Shown: positions 18,417-31,400 of the stretch, piece after piece
Position numbering within the stretch: the stretch's first letter is position 1
Layout of the letters: every line of letters begins with the position of its first letter
Translations under genes and position numbers: made by a program
Assembly: GCF_000716545.1 (NCBI RefSeq)
Contig: NZ_JNWZ01000017.1
Coordinates: 62,001-126,000, forward strand
Direction of reading: 5' to 3'
Source: Kitasatospora phosalacinea
GTDB lineage: Bacteria > Actinomycetota > Actinomycetes > Streptomycetales > Streptomycetaceae
DNA: 64,000 bases
Notes under the pieces: generated by a model
What the model was told of the DNA's origin: nothing
The model's database searches: none
The model's input: only the letters and a program-made list of their open reading frames with translations

Positions 18417-19907
18417 TCAGACGGTGTCGGCCAGGCGGTTGATCGCCGCCAGCGGGATCGGTAGCCAGCTCGGCCGGTGCCTGGCCTCGTAGACCACCTC
18501 GTACACCGCCTTGTCGATCTCCAGGGCGCGCATCAGCTCCGGCGTGCCCGCCGGGTCGACGCCGCCGCCCGCGGTGTAGCCGGCGCAGAACGCGGCCCGG
18601 TTGCGGGCGGCCCAGGCGGAGGCGAGCAGGGCGAGCTCCGGGTCCTGGCCGGGGGCGCCGGCCAGCAGGTGGGCGGCCGCGTAGTCGAAGGAGCGGAGCA
18701 TCGCGGCGACGTCCCGCAGCGCGGGCTGCGGGAGGCGCCGCTCGGCCAGCGGCTTGGCCGGCTCGCCCTCGAAGTCCAGCAGCACCCAGCCCTGCGGGGT
18801 GCGCATCGCCTGGCCCAGGTGCAGGTCGCCGTGGATCCGCTGGACGGTCAGCCCGTCCAGGTGGGCCTCGGCGAGCTGCTGGAACGCGGCGCGCAGCGCC
18901 GGGCGGTAGCGCATCAGGCCGGGCACGGCGGTGACCGCGGAGTCCAGCCGGTCGGCCATCGCCCCGGTCAGCTCGGCGACCCGGGCCCGGTCCAGCCGGG
19001 CGGTCGGCATCGAGCGGGCCAGCACCCGGTGCACCTCGGCGGTGGCCCGGCCGAGCCGGTGCGCCTCGATCGCGAAGTTGCCGGGCGAGGGATCGCCCTT
19101 GAGCCGGGCGACCTGGTCGAGGGCCAGCTCCCAGCCGTCCTCGGCGTCCGGCAGGTAGCGCTGCAGCAGGCCCAGGGTGGCGGGCTCGGAGCGCTCCAGC
19201 CGGCACTCGAACCAGGCGGCGACCCGGGGGATGCGGGTCGAGCCGGCCCGGGACAGCGCCAGCGACAGTTCCAGGTCGGGGTTGGTGCCCGGACTGATCC
19301 GGCGGAACAGCTTGAGGATGAACTCGGTGTCGTAGATCACCGAGGAGTTGGACTGCTCGGCGGTGGACGCCCGCCCCGGCAGGTTGCCCGGCAGGCCGGG
19401 GCCCGGGGTGCGGCGGAACGACAGCGAGCCGAACCGGTCGCCGGTGGCCAGGTGCTCCAGCAGCCGGCCGGTCAGCTCCGGGTCGTGCACCGCGTCGTAC
19501 AGCGTCGCCCCGTCGTAGGTGCCGCCCGTCAGCCGGCCCAGCACCGCCATCGGGCCGACCGAGGCCGGCTGCTCCGAGCGGATGCCCAGCAGCAACTGGT
19601 AGACGTCCCCCGGGCCGGCGGAGGAGCCGCCGTGCTCGACCCGCAGCAGCAGGTGCAGCAGGGCGGGGTCGCCGACCTGCAGCGGGGTCCCGACCACCGG
19701 GGTGAGCGCGGCGATCGGCCGGCCCTTGCCGGCGTACCAGCGCTGGGTGGGCAGCCACTCGGCGATCAGCGGCAGCGCCGCCTGGACCAGCTCGCTGACT
19801 CCGGCGGCGGTTCTCCGGACCCCCGGCGTGCGCGTCCCCACCGGCCCGGTGGCGGCGTCGGAGGGCTCACGGTGCACGTGGGCTTGAGAACGGGAGGGTT
19901 CGGACAT
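18417..19907 (-). CDS. mak: Maltokinase (Pep2/Mak)
   Basis: Phosphorylates maltose with ATP to alpha-maltose-1-phosphate, the donor for GlgE. 496 aa. An N-terminal cap with LPTQRWYAGKGR (about 52-63) is typical of Mak. The eukaryotic-kinase-like fold has an ATP-anchoring Lys199 (FILKLFRR), catalytic Asp361 in HGDLHLGQ and metal-binding Asp378 in LLDFEGEP. ATG 19907 follows AAGGGAG. It lies between treS, which makes maltose, and glgB. The gap to treS holds a hairpin, so it may have its own promoter. Confidence 0.95.
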   Translation of the reverse strand: MSEPSRSQAHVHREPSDAATGPVGTRTPGVRRTAAGVSELVQAALPLIAEWLPTQRWYAGKGRPIAALTPVVGTPLQVGDPALLHLLLRVEHGGSSAGPGDVYQLLLGIRSEQPASVGPMAVLGRLTGGTYDGATLYDAVHDPELTGRLLEHLATGDRFGSLSFRRTPGPGLPGNLPGRASTAEQSNSSVIYDTEFILKLFRRISPGTNPDLELSLALSRAGSTRIPRVAAWFECRLERSEPATLGLLQRYLPDAEDGWELALDQVARLKGDPSPGNFAIEAHRLGRATAEVHRVLARSMPTARLDRARVAELTGAMADRLDSAVTAVPGLMRYRPALRAAFQQLAEAHLDGLTVQRIHGDLHLGQAMRTPQGWVLLDFEGEPAKPLAERRLPQPALRDVAAMLRSFDYAAAHLLAGAPGQDPELALLASAWAARNRAAFCAGYTAGGGVDPAGTPELMRALEIDKAVYEVVYEARHRPSWLPIPLAAINRLADTV

Positions 19908-20080
19908 GACTCCCTTTCCCCGGAAGCGGGCGGCTGCCCGACGAATCGTGGCCGGGCCCAGCAGTCTTCCGGATTTCGGCGGCGCGGCGGCGACGGCACG
20001 CGAGCAGCGGCTCGGTGTCACGCCTTCGTGTGGGTGGCCGTTGGGCTGTTCTCCGTACGCGGTGGTGCGAAGACCCCCGG

Positions 20081-20106
20081 GGGCGCGCGAGGCTTCCCGC
20101 GCGCCC
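20081..20106 (-). terminator. Hairpin between treS and mak
   Basis: GGGCGCGCG (20081-20089) pairs with CGCGCGCCC (20098-20106) around an 8-nt loop. It follows treS in the direction of transcription, so it may be a partial terminator or processing site. Confidence 0.5.
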
Positions 20107-20176
20107 ACGGAGGGTGACGTCCCGTTCGGGGCCTGAGGGATCGTTACTTCGTGGACGTGCTGCGGCGCTCCGGCCG

Positions 20177-24270
<4,094 letters not shown>

Positions 24271-24912
24271 GCCAATGCTCCTGCCCGAGATCGGCGGCAG
24301 CTCCCGAGGCAGCGGCGCCGAGGGAGTACCGGGAGGACTACAGGGGTGAGGAAGGACGTGCGACCGGAGCCTGCCCGTGCCGACGGCCCGGGCAATCCCG
24401 CCCACCGGTGCACGGCCGCGCGCCGACGCGCCGAGCCGGACGCGCGTGTCCCGGCGCGCGCTGCTCGGTGCACGCCCCCCGCGTGATCCAACCCACCGGA
24501 AAACGACCCGGCAGGGAACAAGGACACGCGAAGACGCGGCGACTGGGGCCGAATGGGCTAAGGAATGTGAGGGTTCGTCAACAAGGGCATGCAGCAGCCG
24601 AGGCAGCAGGGGGCGACCACCCGATCGCGCACCAGCGGCACTCACGACCTTGTTGCATCCTCGCACCACCGGCAAGGGCTACGTGTGGGTAGGCGCGCGG
24701 TTTCAGCCGGTATGCAACAGTGAAACAGACACCCGAAACACCTCCGTTCCCAGAAGTTCACACCTGGCGGCGCGACTTTTCCCAGCGTGCGCCCCCTGCG
24801 CGCCGGGATTTGCCACCACGCGCCCGGAACGATCTCAACACTGCTCCGAACGGGTGTGACGCCCGCCGGTTGACGCCCCTTCAGGCGCTCGTCCGGGGCT
24901 ACGCTCCTTGGC
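24271..24912. promoter_or_regulatory. 642-bp divergent control region between glgE and glgP
   Basis: No supported gene. It must drive glgE-treS (-) and glgP (+). An inverted pair TGTTGCAT (24651-24658) and ATGCAACA (24712-24719) is 61 bp apart centre to centre, with a further ATGCAGCAG-like element near 24588. TTGCA half-sites are typical of LacI-family sugar regulators such as MalR, so regulation by a maltose/trehalose regulator is possible but inferred. The half nearest glgP is richer in A/T than its surroundings (24700-24780). Confidence 0.4.
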
Positions 24913-27597
24913 GTGAAGGCAATCCGCAGGTTCACCGTCCGCACCGTCCTGCCCGAACAACTGCAACCACTGCACGAGCTCGCGCTGAACCTCCGCTGGT
25001 CCTGGCACCCCGAGACGAGGGAGCTGCTGCGCTCCGTCGACCCGGACGTCTGGGCCGCCGTCGGAGAGGACCCGGTCCGACTGCTCGGCGAAGTCCCCGC
25101 GACCAGACTCGCCGCGCTCGCCGGCGACCGGCGCTTCCTGCGCCGCCTAGGCGACCTCTCCGACGACCTGCGCGACTACCTCACCGGCCCGCGCTGGTAC
25201 CAGGGCGCCACCGACCCCGACGAACCCGACGGCGCGCTGCCCGCCGCCATCGCCTACTTCTCGCCCGAGTACGGCATCGCCGCCGCCCTGCCGCAGTACT
25301 CCGGCGGCCTCGGCATCCTGGCCGGCGACCACCTCAAGGCCGCCTCCGACCTCGGCGTCCCGATCATCGGCGTCGGCCTGTTCTACCGGCACGGCTACTT
25401 CCGGCAGTCCCTCGACCGGGACGGCTGGCAGCAGGAGCGCTACCCGCTGCTCGACCCCGACGCGCTCGCCGTCACGCTGCTCCGCGAGGAGGACGGCACC
25501 CCCTGCCGGATCGACCTCGCCCTCCCCGGCGGCCGCACCCTCGCCGCCCAGGTCTGGCGCGCCCAGGTCGGCCGCGTCCCGCTGCTGCTGCTCGACTCCG
25601 ACGTCGAGGCCAACAGCCCCGCCGAACGCGACGTCACCGACCGGCTCTACGGCGGCGGCAGCGAGCACCGGCTGCTGCAGGAGATACTGCTCGGCATCGG
25701 CGGCGTCCGCGCCGTGCGCACCTACTGCCGACTCACCGGCCACCCCGAGCCCGAGGTCTTCCACACCAACGAGGGCCACGCCGGCTTCCTCGGCCTGGAG
25801 CGGATCGGCGAACTCACCGCCGCCCACCCCGGACTCGGCTTCGCCGACGCCCTGGAGGCCGTCCGGGCCGGCACCGTGTTCACCACCCACACGCCCGTCC
25901 CGGCCGGCATCGACCGCTTCGACCGCGAGCTGGTCGCCCGGCACTTCGGCGGCGACGCGGCGCTGCCCGGCGTCCCCGTCGACCAGGTGCTCGCGCTCGG
26001 CGCGGAGAGCTGGAGCGGCGGCGACCCCAAGCTGTTCAACATGGCCGCCATGGGCCTGCGGCTGGCCCAGCGCGCCAACGGCGTCTCCACCCTGCACGGC
26101 GCCGTCAGCCGGGAGATGTTCCGCGGCCTGTGGCCCGGCTTCGACGCGCCCGAAGTCCCGATCACCTCGATCACCAACGGCGTGCACGCCCCCACCTGGA
26201 TCGACCCCGCCGTCGTCCGGCTCGGCGCCACCGAGATCGGCCAGGAGCGCGCCGAGGCCGCGATGGCCGTCGGCACCGCCGGCCAGTGGACCGGCCTGGA
26301 GCGGATCGGCAACGCCGAGGTCTGGGAGCTGCGCCGCTCGCTGCGCGCCCAGCTGGTCGAGGAGGCCCGCGTCCGGCTGCGCGCCTCCTGGCGGCAACGC
26401 GGCTCCGGGGAGGCCGAGTTGGGCTGGACGGAGAGCGTCCTCGACCCCGACGTGCTGACCATCGGCTTCGCCCGCCGCGTCCCCTCGTACAAGCGGCTCA
26501 CCCTGATGCTGCGCGACCCGGCCCGGCTGCGGGCGCTGCTGCTCGACCCCGAGCGGCCGGTGCAGATCGTCATCGCCGGCAAGGCGCACCCCGCCGACGA
26601 CGGCGGCAAGCGGCTGATCCAGAAGCTGGTCGCCTTCGCCGACCACCCCGCGGTGCGGCACCGGATCGTCTTCCTGCCCGACTACGACATGGCGATGGCC
26701 AAGACGCTGTACCCCGGCTGCGACGTCTGGCTGAACAACCCGCTGCGCCCGCTGGAGGCCTGCGGCACCTCCGGGATGAAGGCCGCGCTGAACGGCTGCC
26801 TCAACCTGTCCATCCTCGACGGGTGGTGGGACGAGTGGTACGACGGCCAGAACGGCTGGGCCATCCCCACCGCCGACGGCGGCACCGGGGAAGGCGTGGT
26901 CGACCCGGAGAGCAAGGAGGCCGAGCGGCGCGACGACATCGAGGCCGCCGCGCTGTACGACCTGATCGAGCACCAGGTCGCCGCCAGGTTCTACGACCGG
27001 GGCGCGGACGGCCTGCCGCACCGGTGGATCTCCATGGTCCGGCACACCCTGGTCACGCTCGGCCCGAAGGTGCTGGCCGGCCGGATGGTCCGCGAGTACG
27101 TCGAGCGGCTGTACGCCCCGGCGGCCGCGGCCAAGCGGCGGCTGGAGGGCCCGGCGGGCGACTACGCCGCGGCGAAGGACCTGGCGGGCTGGAAGGCCCG
27201 CGTCCGGGAGGCGTGGCCCGCGGTGCGGGTCGAGCACGTCGAGGCGGACGGGGTGGGCGAGGCCCAGGAGCTCGGCGCGACGCTCGCCCTGCGGGTCCAG
27301 GTCAACCTGGGGCGGCTGCGGCCCGAGGACGTCGAGGTGCAGGTGGTCTCCGGGCGGGTCGACGAGAGCGACCGGATCTCCGAGGCGACCACGCTCGCGC
27401 TCAAGCCGGCGGGCGGCGGCACCGACCTCGACGGGCGGATCCGCTACGAGGGCCACCTCGAACTCTCCCGCACCGGCCCCTTCGGGTACACCGTCCGCGT
27501 CCTGCCCACCCACCCGAGGCTGGCCTCGGTGGCCGAGCTGGGGCTGCTGGCGGCGCCGGCCGAGACCGGCGGGATGGACGCGGGGGTGCTCAGGTAG
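24913..27597 (+). CDS. glgP: Alpha-glucan (glycogen/maltodextrin) phosphorylase, DUF3417-containing actinobacterial type
   Basis: Releases glucose-1-phosphate from alpha-1,4-glucan ends. 894 aa. The N-terminal DUF3417 domain (about 1-115, LPEQLQPLHELALNLRWSW) is typical of actinobacterial and archaeal GlgP. Phosphorylase motifs follow: YFSPEYGI, HTNEGHAGF, FTTHTPVPAGIDRF, SITNGVH, and near residue 620 the PLP-binding GTSGMKAALNG with its Lys. GTG 24913 follows a weak site. Divergent from glgE, so breakdown and synthesis share a control region. The start aligns with the family N-terminus. Confidence 0.95.
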   Translation: MKAIRRFTVRTVLPEQLQPLHELALNLRWSWHPETRELLRSVDPDVWAAVGEDPVRLLGEVPATRLAALAGDRRFLRRLGDLSDDLRDYLTGPRWYQGATDPDEPDGALPAAIAYFSPEYGIAAALPQYSGGLGILAGDHLKAASDLGVPIIGVGLFYRHGYFRQSLDRDGWQQERYPLLDPDALAVTLLREEDGTPCRIDLALPGGRTLAAQVWRAQVGRVPLLLLDSDVEANSPAERDVTDRLYGGGSEHRLLQEILLGIGGVRAVRTYCRLTGHPEPEVFHTNEGHAGFLGLERIGELTAAHPGLGFADALEAVRAGTVFTTHTPVPAGIDRFDRELVARHFGGDAALPGVPVDQVLALGAESWSGGDPKLFNMAAMGLRLAQRANGVSTLHGAVSREMFRGLWPGFDAPEVPITSITNGVHAPTWIDPAVVRLGATEIGQERAEAAMAVGTAGQWTGLERIGNAEVWELRRSLRAQLVEEARVRLRASWRQRGSGEAELGWTESVLDPDVLTIGFARRVPSYKRLTLMLRDPARLRALLLDPERPVQIVIAGKAHPADDGGKRLIQKLVAFADHPAVRHRIVFLPDYDMAMAKTLYPGCDVWLNNPLRPLEACGTSGMKAALNGCLNLSILDGWWDEWYDGQNGWAIPTADGGTGEGVVDPESKEAERRDDIEAAALYDLIEHQVAARFYDRGADGLPHRWISMVRHTLVTLGPKVLAGRMVREYVERLYAPAAAAKRRLEGPAGDYAAAKDLAGWKARVREAWPAVRVEHVEADGVGEAQELGATLALRVQVNLGRLRPEDVEVQVVSGRVDESDRISEATTLALKPAGGGTDLDGRIRYEGHLELSRTGPFGYTVRVLPTHPRLASVAELGLLAAPAETGGMDAGVLR

Positions 27598-27619
27598 CCG
27601 TCCGGCACGAGGGACGGGC

Positions 27620-27666
27620 CCGGCGGGGGTCCGGAGCGGCGCGCGGCCGTTCCGGGCCCCCGCCGG
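27620..27666. terminator. Bidirectional terminator between glgP and ABC exporter
   Basis: 16-bp stem with one G-T pair: left arm 27620-27635 (CCGGCGGGGGTCCGGA), right arm 27651-27666. Serves the convergent glgP and ABC genes. Confidence 0.8.
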
Positions 27667-27671
27667 CGGTT

Positions 27672-29414
27672 TCAGGCGGTGCGCCAGGTGTGCCAGAGGG
27701 CGGCGTAGGGGCCCCCGGCGGCCAGCAGGTCCTCGTGGGAGCCCAGGGCGGTGAGGCGGCCCTGGGCGAGGACGGCCACCCGGTCGGCGTCGTGCGCGGT
27801 GTGCAGCCGGTGGGCGATGGCGATGACGGTGCGGCCGGCGAGGGCGGCGGCCAGGGCGCGCTCGGTGTGGCGGGCGGTGGCGGGGTCGAGCAGGGCGGTG
27901 GCCTCGTCCAGGACCAGGGTGTGCGGGTCGGCCAGGATGACCCGGGCGAGGGCGAGCTGCTGGGACCGGGCGCCGTCGAGGTGGACCGCGGTGGGGCCGA
28001 GTTCGGTGTCCAGGCCGTCGGGCAGGTCGTGCTGCCAGCCGACGGAGTCCAGCGCGGCGGTGAGCGCCGCGTCGTCGGCCCCGGGGGCGGCGATCCGCAG
28101 GTTGTCCCGGAGGGTGCCGAGGAAGACGTGGTGCTCCTGGGTGACCAGGACGACCTGGCGGCGCAGCCGCTCCGGGGCGAGGTCGGCGAGCGGGACGCCG
28201 CCGACCGTGACGCTGCCGCTGCGGGGGCGGTCGACACCGGCCAGCAGCCGGCCGAGGGTGGTCTTGCCGGAGCCGGAGGGGCCGACCACGGCGAGGCGCT
28301 CGCCCGGCGTCAGGTCGAGGTCGAGGCCGTGCAGGACGTCCGGCCCGTCCGGGTAGGCGTAGCGGACGCCGGTGACCCGGATCCGGTCGTCGGCGGGCCC
28401 GTGCTCCCCGGCGGGGTCCTCGGCGCGGGTCTGGGCGGGGACGGGCGCGGGAGCCAGGCCCTCGACGCGGGCGTACGCGGCGGTGCTGCTCTGCAGGCCC
28501 TCCAGCAGGATGACGATGGTGTCGAGCGGGTCCGTGACGCGCTGCAGGTACAGCGCGGTGGAGACGGCCGCGCCCAGGGTCACCGCGTGGTGGGCGACCA
28601 GGACGGCGCCGAGCGGGAGGACCAGCACGGCCGGCAGGGTGTAGGAGAGGTTGATGGCGGCGAAGTAGCGCAGCCGCAGGTACAGGGTGCGCATCCGGGC
28701 CAGGTGGGCGGTGGTGACGGCCTCGCGGCCGGCGGCGAGGCGGCGCTCGCCCAGGCCGAGGGCGTCGACGGTGCGGGCGCCGTTCGCGGTGGCGGAGAGC
28801 GTCTCGGCCAGCCCCGCGGTCGCGGCGCGGTCGGCGAGGTAGGCCGGGCGGGAGCGGCGCAGGTACCAGCGCGAGCCGAGGGCGGTGCCGAGGACGGCGA
28901 GCAGTCCGCAACCGCCCAGCAGCGGGCTGACGACGAGGATCGCGCCGAGGATGAACACGACCTGGGCGCCGGCCACGAGCAGTTCGGGGGCGGCGTCCCG
29001 GAGCGTCTCGCCGACGGCGGTGGCGTCGGCGGTGCCGCGTGCGGTGAGGTCGCCGGTGCCGGCGCGCTCGGCGGTGGCGGCGGGCAGCGCGAGGACCCGG
29101 TCGAGCAACTGCTCGCGGACCTTGGCGGCGGAGCGCTCGCCGAACCGGTGCGCCAGGTAGCGGGCCTGCCGGCTGAGCAGGATCTGCGCGACGGCGCAGC
29201 AGAGCAGCAGCAGGCCGAGCCGGTCGACCTCGGCGGTGGTGGCCCGGGCGACCCGGTCGATGATCCGGCCGAGCAGCCAGGGCCCGGCCAGGCCGAGCAG
29301 GGCGGCCGCGGCGTTCAGCGCGAGGACGGCGGCGAAGGCGCGGCCGTCGGCCCGGACCAGTGCGACGGCGGCCCGTCGGACCTGGCGGGTGCCGGCGATC
29401 GGCAGGGTGCTCAA
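27672..29414 (-). CDS. ABC exporter half, intact Walker site but degenerate signature (subunit A)
   Basis: 580 aa membrane-fused exporter half: six-helix domain (about 15-310) and nucleotide-binding domain (about 345-575). Walker A GPSGSGKTT, Q-loop VTQEHHV, Walker B plus catalytic Glu LVLDEAT and switch His AIAHRLH are all intact. The signature motif is not LSGGQ but LDGARSQQ. Starts at TTG 29414 behind GAGGAGG. It pairs with the neighbouring half-transporter 151 bp upstream, which has the opposite defects. Together they should form a heterodimer with one competent ATP site. The substrate is unknown; heterodimeric exporters of this kind carry drugs, lipids or peptides. Confidence 0.88.
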   Translation of the reverse strand: MSTLPIAGTRQVRRAAVALVRADGRAFAAVLALNAAAALLGLAGPWLLGRIIDRVARATTAEVDRLGLLLLCCAVAQILLSRQARYLAHRFGERSAAKVREQLLDRVLALPAATAERAGTGDLTARGTADATAVGETLRDAAPELLVAGAQVVFILGAILVVSPLLGGCGLLAVLGTALGSRWYLRRSRPAYLADRAATAGLAETLSATANGARTVDALGLGERRLAAGREAVTTAHLARMRTLYLRLRYFAAINLSYTLPAVLVLPLGAVLVAHHAVTLGAAVSTALYLQRVTDPLDTIVILLEGLQSSTAAYARVEGLAPAPVPAQTRAEDPAGEHGPADDRIRVTGVRYAYPDGPDVLHGLDLDLTPGERLAVVGPSGSGKTTLGRLLAGVDRPRSGSVTVGGVPLADLAPERLRRQVVLVTQEHHVFLGTLRDNLRIAAPGADDAALTAALDSVGWQHDLPDGLDTELGPTAVHLDGARSQQLALARVILADPHTLVLDEATALLDPATARHTERALAAALAGRTVIAIAHRLHTAHDADRVAVLAQGRLTALGSHEDLLAAGGPYAALWHTWRTA

Positions 29415-29437
29415 CTGTCCTCCTCGGCGGGGCGGTG

Positions 29438-29509
29438 GGTGCGGCCGGTGCGGCCGGTGCGGCCGGAGCGGTGGGTGCGGCCGGGGCGGTGGGCGCGGGC
29501 GGTGCGGGC
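29438..29509. repeat. 9-bp tandem repeat array (about 8 units)
   Basis: About eight imperfect units of GGTGCGGCC (starts 29438, 29447, 29456, 29465, 29474, 29483, 29492, 29501; four are perfect). Fills the gap between the two ABC half-transporter genes, 24 bp from the start of the downstream one. Confidence 0.8.
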
Positions 29510-29565
29510 GGCGGCCGACTCCGGTGCGCGGCGCGGGTGTTCGGCGGGGCTCGCCGGTCGGGCCG

Positions 29566-31287
29566 TCAACTGGGCTCCTCGGCGGGGGAGTCGGCGTCGC
29601 GGGCGACCAGGGCGCGGTAGCCGGGGTGGGTGCGGAGCAGCTCGCGGTGGGTGCCGGTGGCGGCGACCTTGCCGTCGACCAGGTAGTGCACGGTGTCGGC
29701 GCGGTCGAGGAGGAGCGGGGAGGTGCTGGTGAGCAGGGTGGTGCGGCCGGCCCGGGCGGCGCGCAGTCCGGCGGCCATCGCGGCCTCGGTGTGGGCGTCG
29801 ACCGCGGAGGTGGGTTCGACGGCCAGCAGGAACTCCGGGTCGGCGGTCAACGCGCGCGCCAGGCGCAGGCGTTGGCGCTGCCCGCCGGAGATGTCGCGGC
29901 CGCCGGCGGCGATCGGGGCGTCCAGGCCGCCGGGGAGGGCGTCGTGGACGTCCCGGGCGGCGGCGGCCCCGATCGCGGCGAGCAGGGTGGCGTCGTCGGC
30001 GTCGGTGCGGCCGCGGACGGTCTCGCGCAGGGTGCCGGCGAACAGGGCGGCCTCGTTCTCGGCCAGGGTGATCCGGTCGCGGACGACGGCCGTCGGCAGG
30101 TCGGCGAGCGGGGTGCCGCCCCACTCGGCGGTGGTGCCGGGGGCGATCCGGGCGAGCCGTTCGGCGACCGCGGCGCTGTCGGCGGGGCGGGCGCAGGCGA
30201 GCACGTCGAAGGCGCCGGGGAGCAGCCGGACGCCGGACTCCGGGTCGGTCAACCCGGCCTGCCCGGACGGCGGTCCGGCGGTGCCCGGGTCGGGTTCGGG
30301 GGCGAGCGAGAGGAAGTCGACCACCCGGCGGGCGCAGACCAGGGCGCGGGCGATGTCCTGGCCGCTCTCCAGCAGGAAGTAGACCGGGGCGACCAGCACC
30401 GCCGTGTACCCGAAGGCCGCGGCCAGCTGGCCCGGGGTGAGCTGGCCGGAGACGGCGAGGCGGGCGCCGAGCCAGGTGACGGCGGCCAGCAGCAGGACGG
30501 GCAGGCCGCCGGCGAGGGCCTGGATCCAGCTGGTGACGGCGCCGACCCGGTAGCCCTCGGCGCGCAGCAGCCGGGAGTCGTCCCGGTAGCGGGCGGCGTA
30601 CACGTCCTTGCCGCCGAGGCCGTTCAGCACCCGCAGGCCGCCGGCCAGGTCCTCGAAGCGGGCGGTCAGCCGGGACTGGCGGTCGCGGTAGCGGTTCTCG
30701 GCGGCGCGCTGGCGGGCGAACAGCGGGCGCACCGCCAGGCCGAGCAGCGGCAGGCCGAGCAGGACGGTCAGTGCCAGCAGCGGGGAGAGCGCCAGCAGCA
30801 GCGCGGCGATCGTCAGGTAGCAGACCACCGCGCCGACGCCGGGGCCGACGAAGGTCAGCGCCAGGGACATCCGGGCCACGTCGGAGATGCCGATGGTGAC
30901 CACCTCGCCCGCGGTCACCTGCCGGGGCAGCGCCGCGCCCAGGCGGGTGCTGTGCCGCAGCACCACGGCGACGGTGCGGAAGGTCGCGTCGCTGCGGACC
31001 AGCGTCATGGTGCGGTGCCGGCCCCAGGCGAGCGCGGCGCTGAGCAGGCCGAAGCCGAGCATCGCGGCGGACCAGCCGAGGACCGGTCCGGTCCGGCCGG
31101 CGCGCAGGCCGTCGTCCACCGCGCGGGAGAGCAGGTAGGGCTGGACGGTCAGCCCGAGCATCCAGGCGGTGCCGAAGAACGTCCCGGCCAGCGAGCGGCG
31201 GAGCTGGCTGGTGGCCAGCCAGCACAGGTAGCGCAGCGGGCTGCGGACGTCGGGTTCGCCGGGGTCGCCGGCCGTCGGGTCGTTCAC
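29566..31287 (-). CDS. ABC exporter half, degenerate Walker A/B and H-loop but intact signature (subunit B)
   Basis: 573 aa. Six-helix exporter domain (about 20-315), then a nucleotide-binding domain of unusual form. The Walker A region reads PGAFDVLACARPADSAA, with no GxxGxGK[ST]. Walker B reads FLLAVEPTSAVD, Asp replaced by Val although Glu remains. The switch His is lost (LLTSTSPLLL). The signature ISGGQRQRL is perfect. It therefore cannot hydrolyse ATP at its own Walker site but can complete the site of subunit A (27672-29414). GTG 31287 lacks a good ribosome site. The frame is intact throughout, so this looks like selected asymmetry rather than a pseudogene. Confidence 0.87.
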   Translation of the reverse strand: MNDPTAGDPGEPDVRSPLRYLCWLATSQLRRSLAGTFFGTAWMLGLTVQPYLLSRAVDDGLRAGRTGPVLGWSAAMLGFGLLSAALAWGRHRTMTLVRSDATFRTVAVVLRHSTRLGAALPRQVTAGEVVTIGISDVARMSLALTFVGPGVGAVVCYLTIAALLLALSPLLALTVLLGLPLLGLAVRPLFARQRAAENRYRDRQSRLTARFEDLAGGLRVLNGLGGKDVYAARYRDDSRLLRAEGYRVGAVTSWIQALAGGLPVLLLAAVTWLGARLAVSGQLTPGQLAAAFGYTAVLVAPVYFLLESGQDIARALVCARRVVDFLSLAPEPDPGTAGPPSGQAGLTDPESGVRLLPGAFDVLACARPADSAAVAERLARIAPGTTAEWGGTPLADLPTAVVRDRITLAENEAALFAGTLRETVRGRTDADDATLLAAIGAAAARDVHDALPGGLDAPIAAGGRDISGGQRQRLRLARALTADPEFLLAVEPTSAVDAHTEAAMAAGLRAARAGRTTLLTSTSPLLLDRADTVHYLVDGKVAATGTHRELLRTHPGYRALVARDADSPAEEPS

Positions 31288-31310
31288 GGAGCGAGGCTAG
31301 TGGCCGGGCC

Positions 31311-31347
31311 GGGGGCGCGGCGAGGGGTTTCCCCCCGTCGCGCCCCC
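31311..31347 (-). terminator. Terminator after GH71/99-like gene
   Basis: GGGGGCGCGGCGAGGGG (31311-31327), loop TTT, then CCCCCCGTCGCGCCCCC (31331-31347), with two mismatches. Confidence 0.7.
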
Positions 31348-31400
31348 GACCCGGCGGAGCTCCCGGCGGCGCCGGACCCCGGGAGCGCCGTCACGGCGGA

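Noticed and set aside
24642..24944. 100-codon minus-strand frame between glgE and glgP
   Set aside because: Overlaps the glgP start antisense; no ribosome site or family features.
24720..29732. 1670-codon open frame on the plus strand
   Set aside because: Runs through glgP in a wrong frame and then antisense to the ABC gene; composition is Arg/Pro/Gly shadow.
29566..31287. Subunit B ABC gene as a pseudogene
   Set aside because: The frame is full length, the membrane domain and signature are intact, and its defects complement those of subunit A; better explained as a degenerate but functional half.
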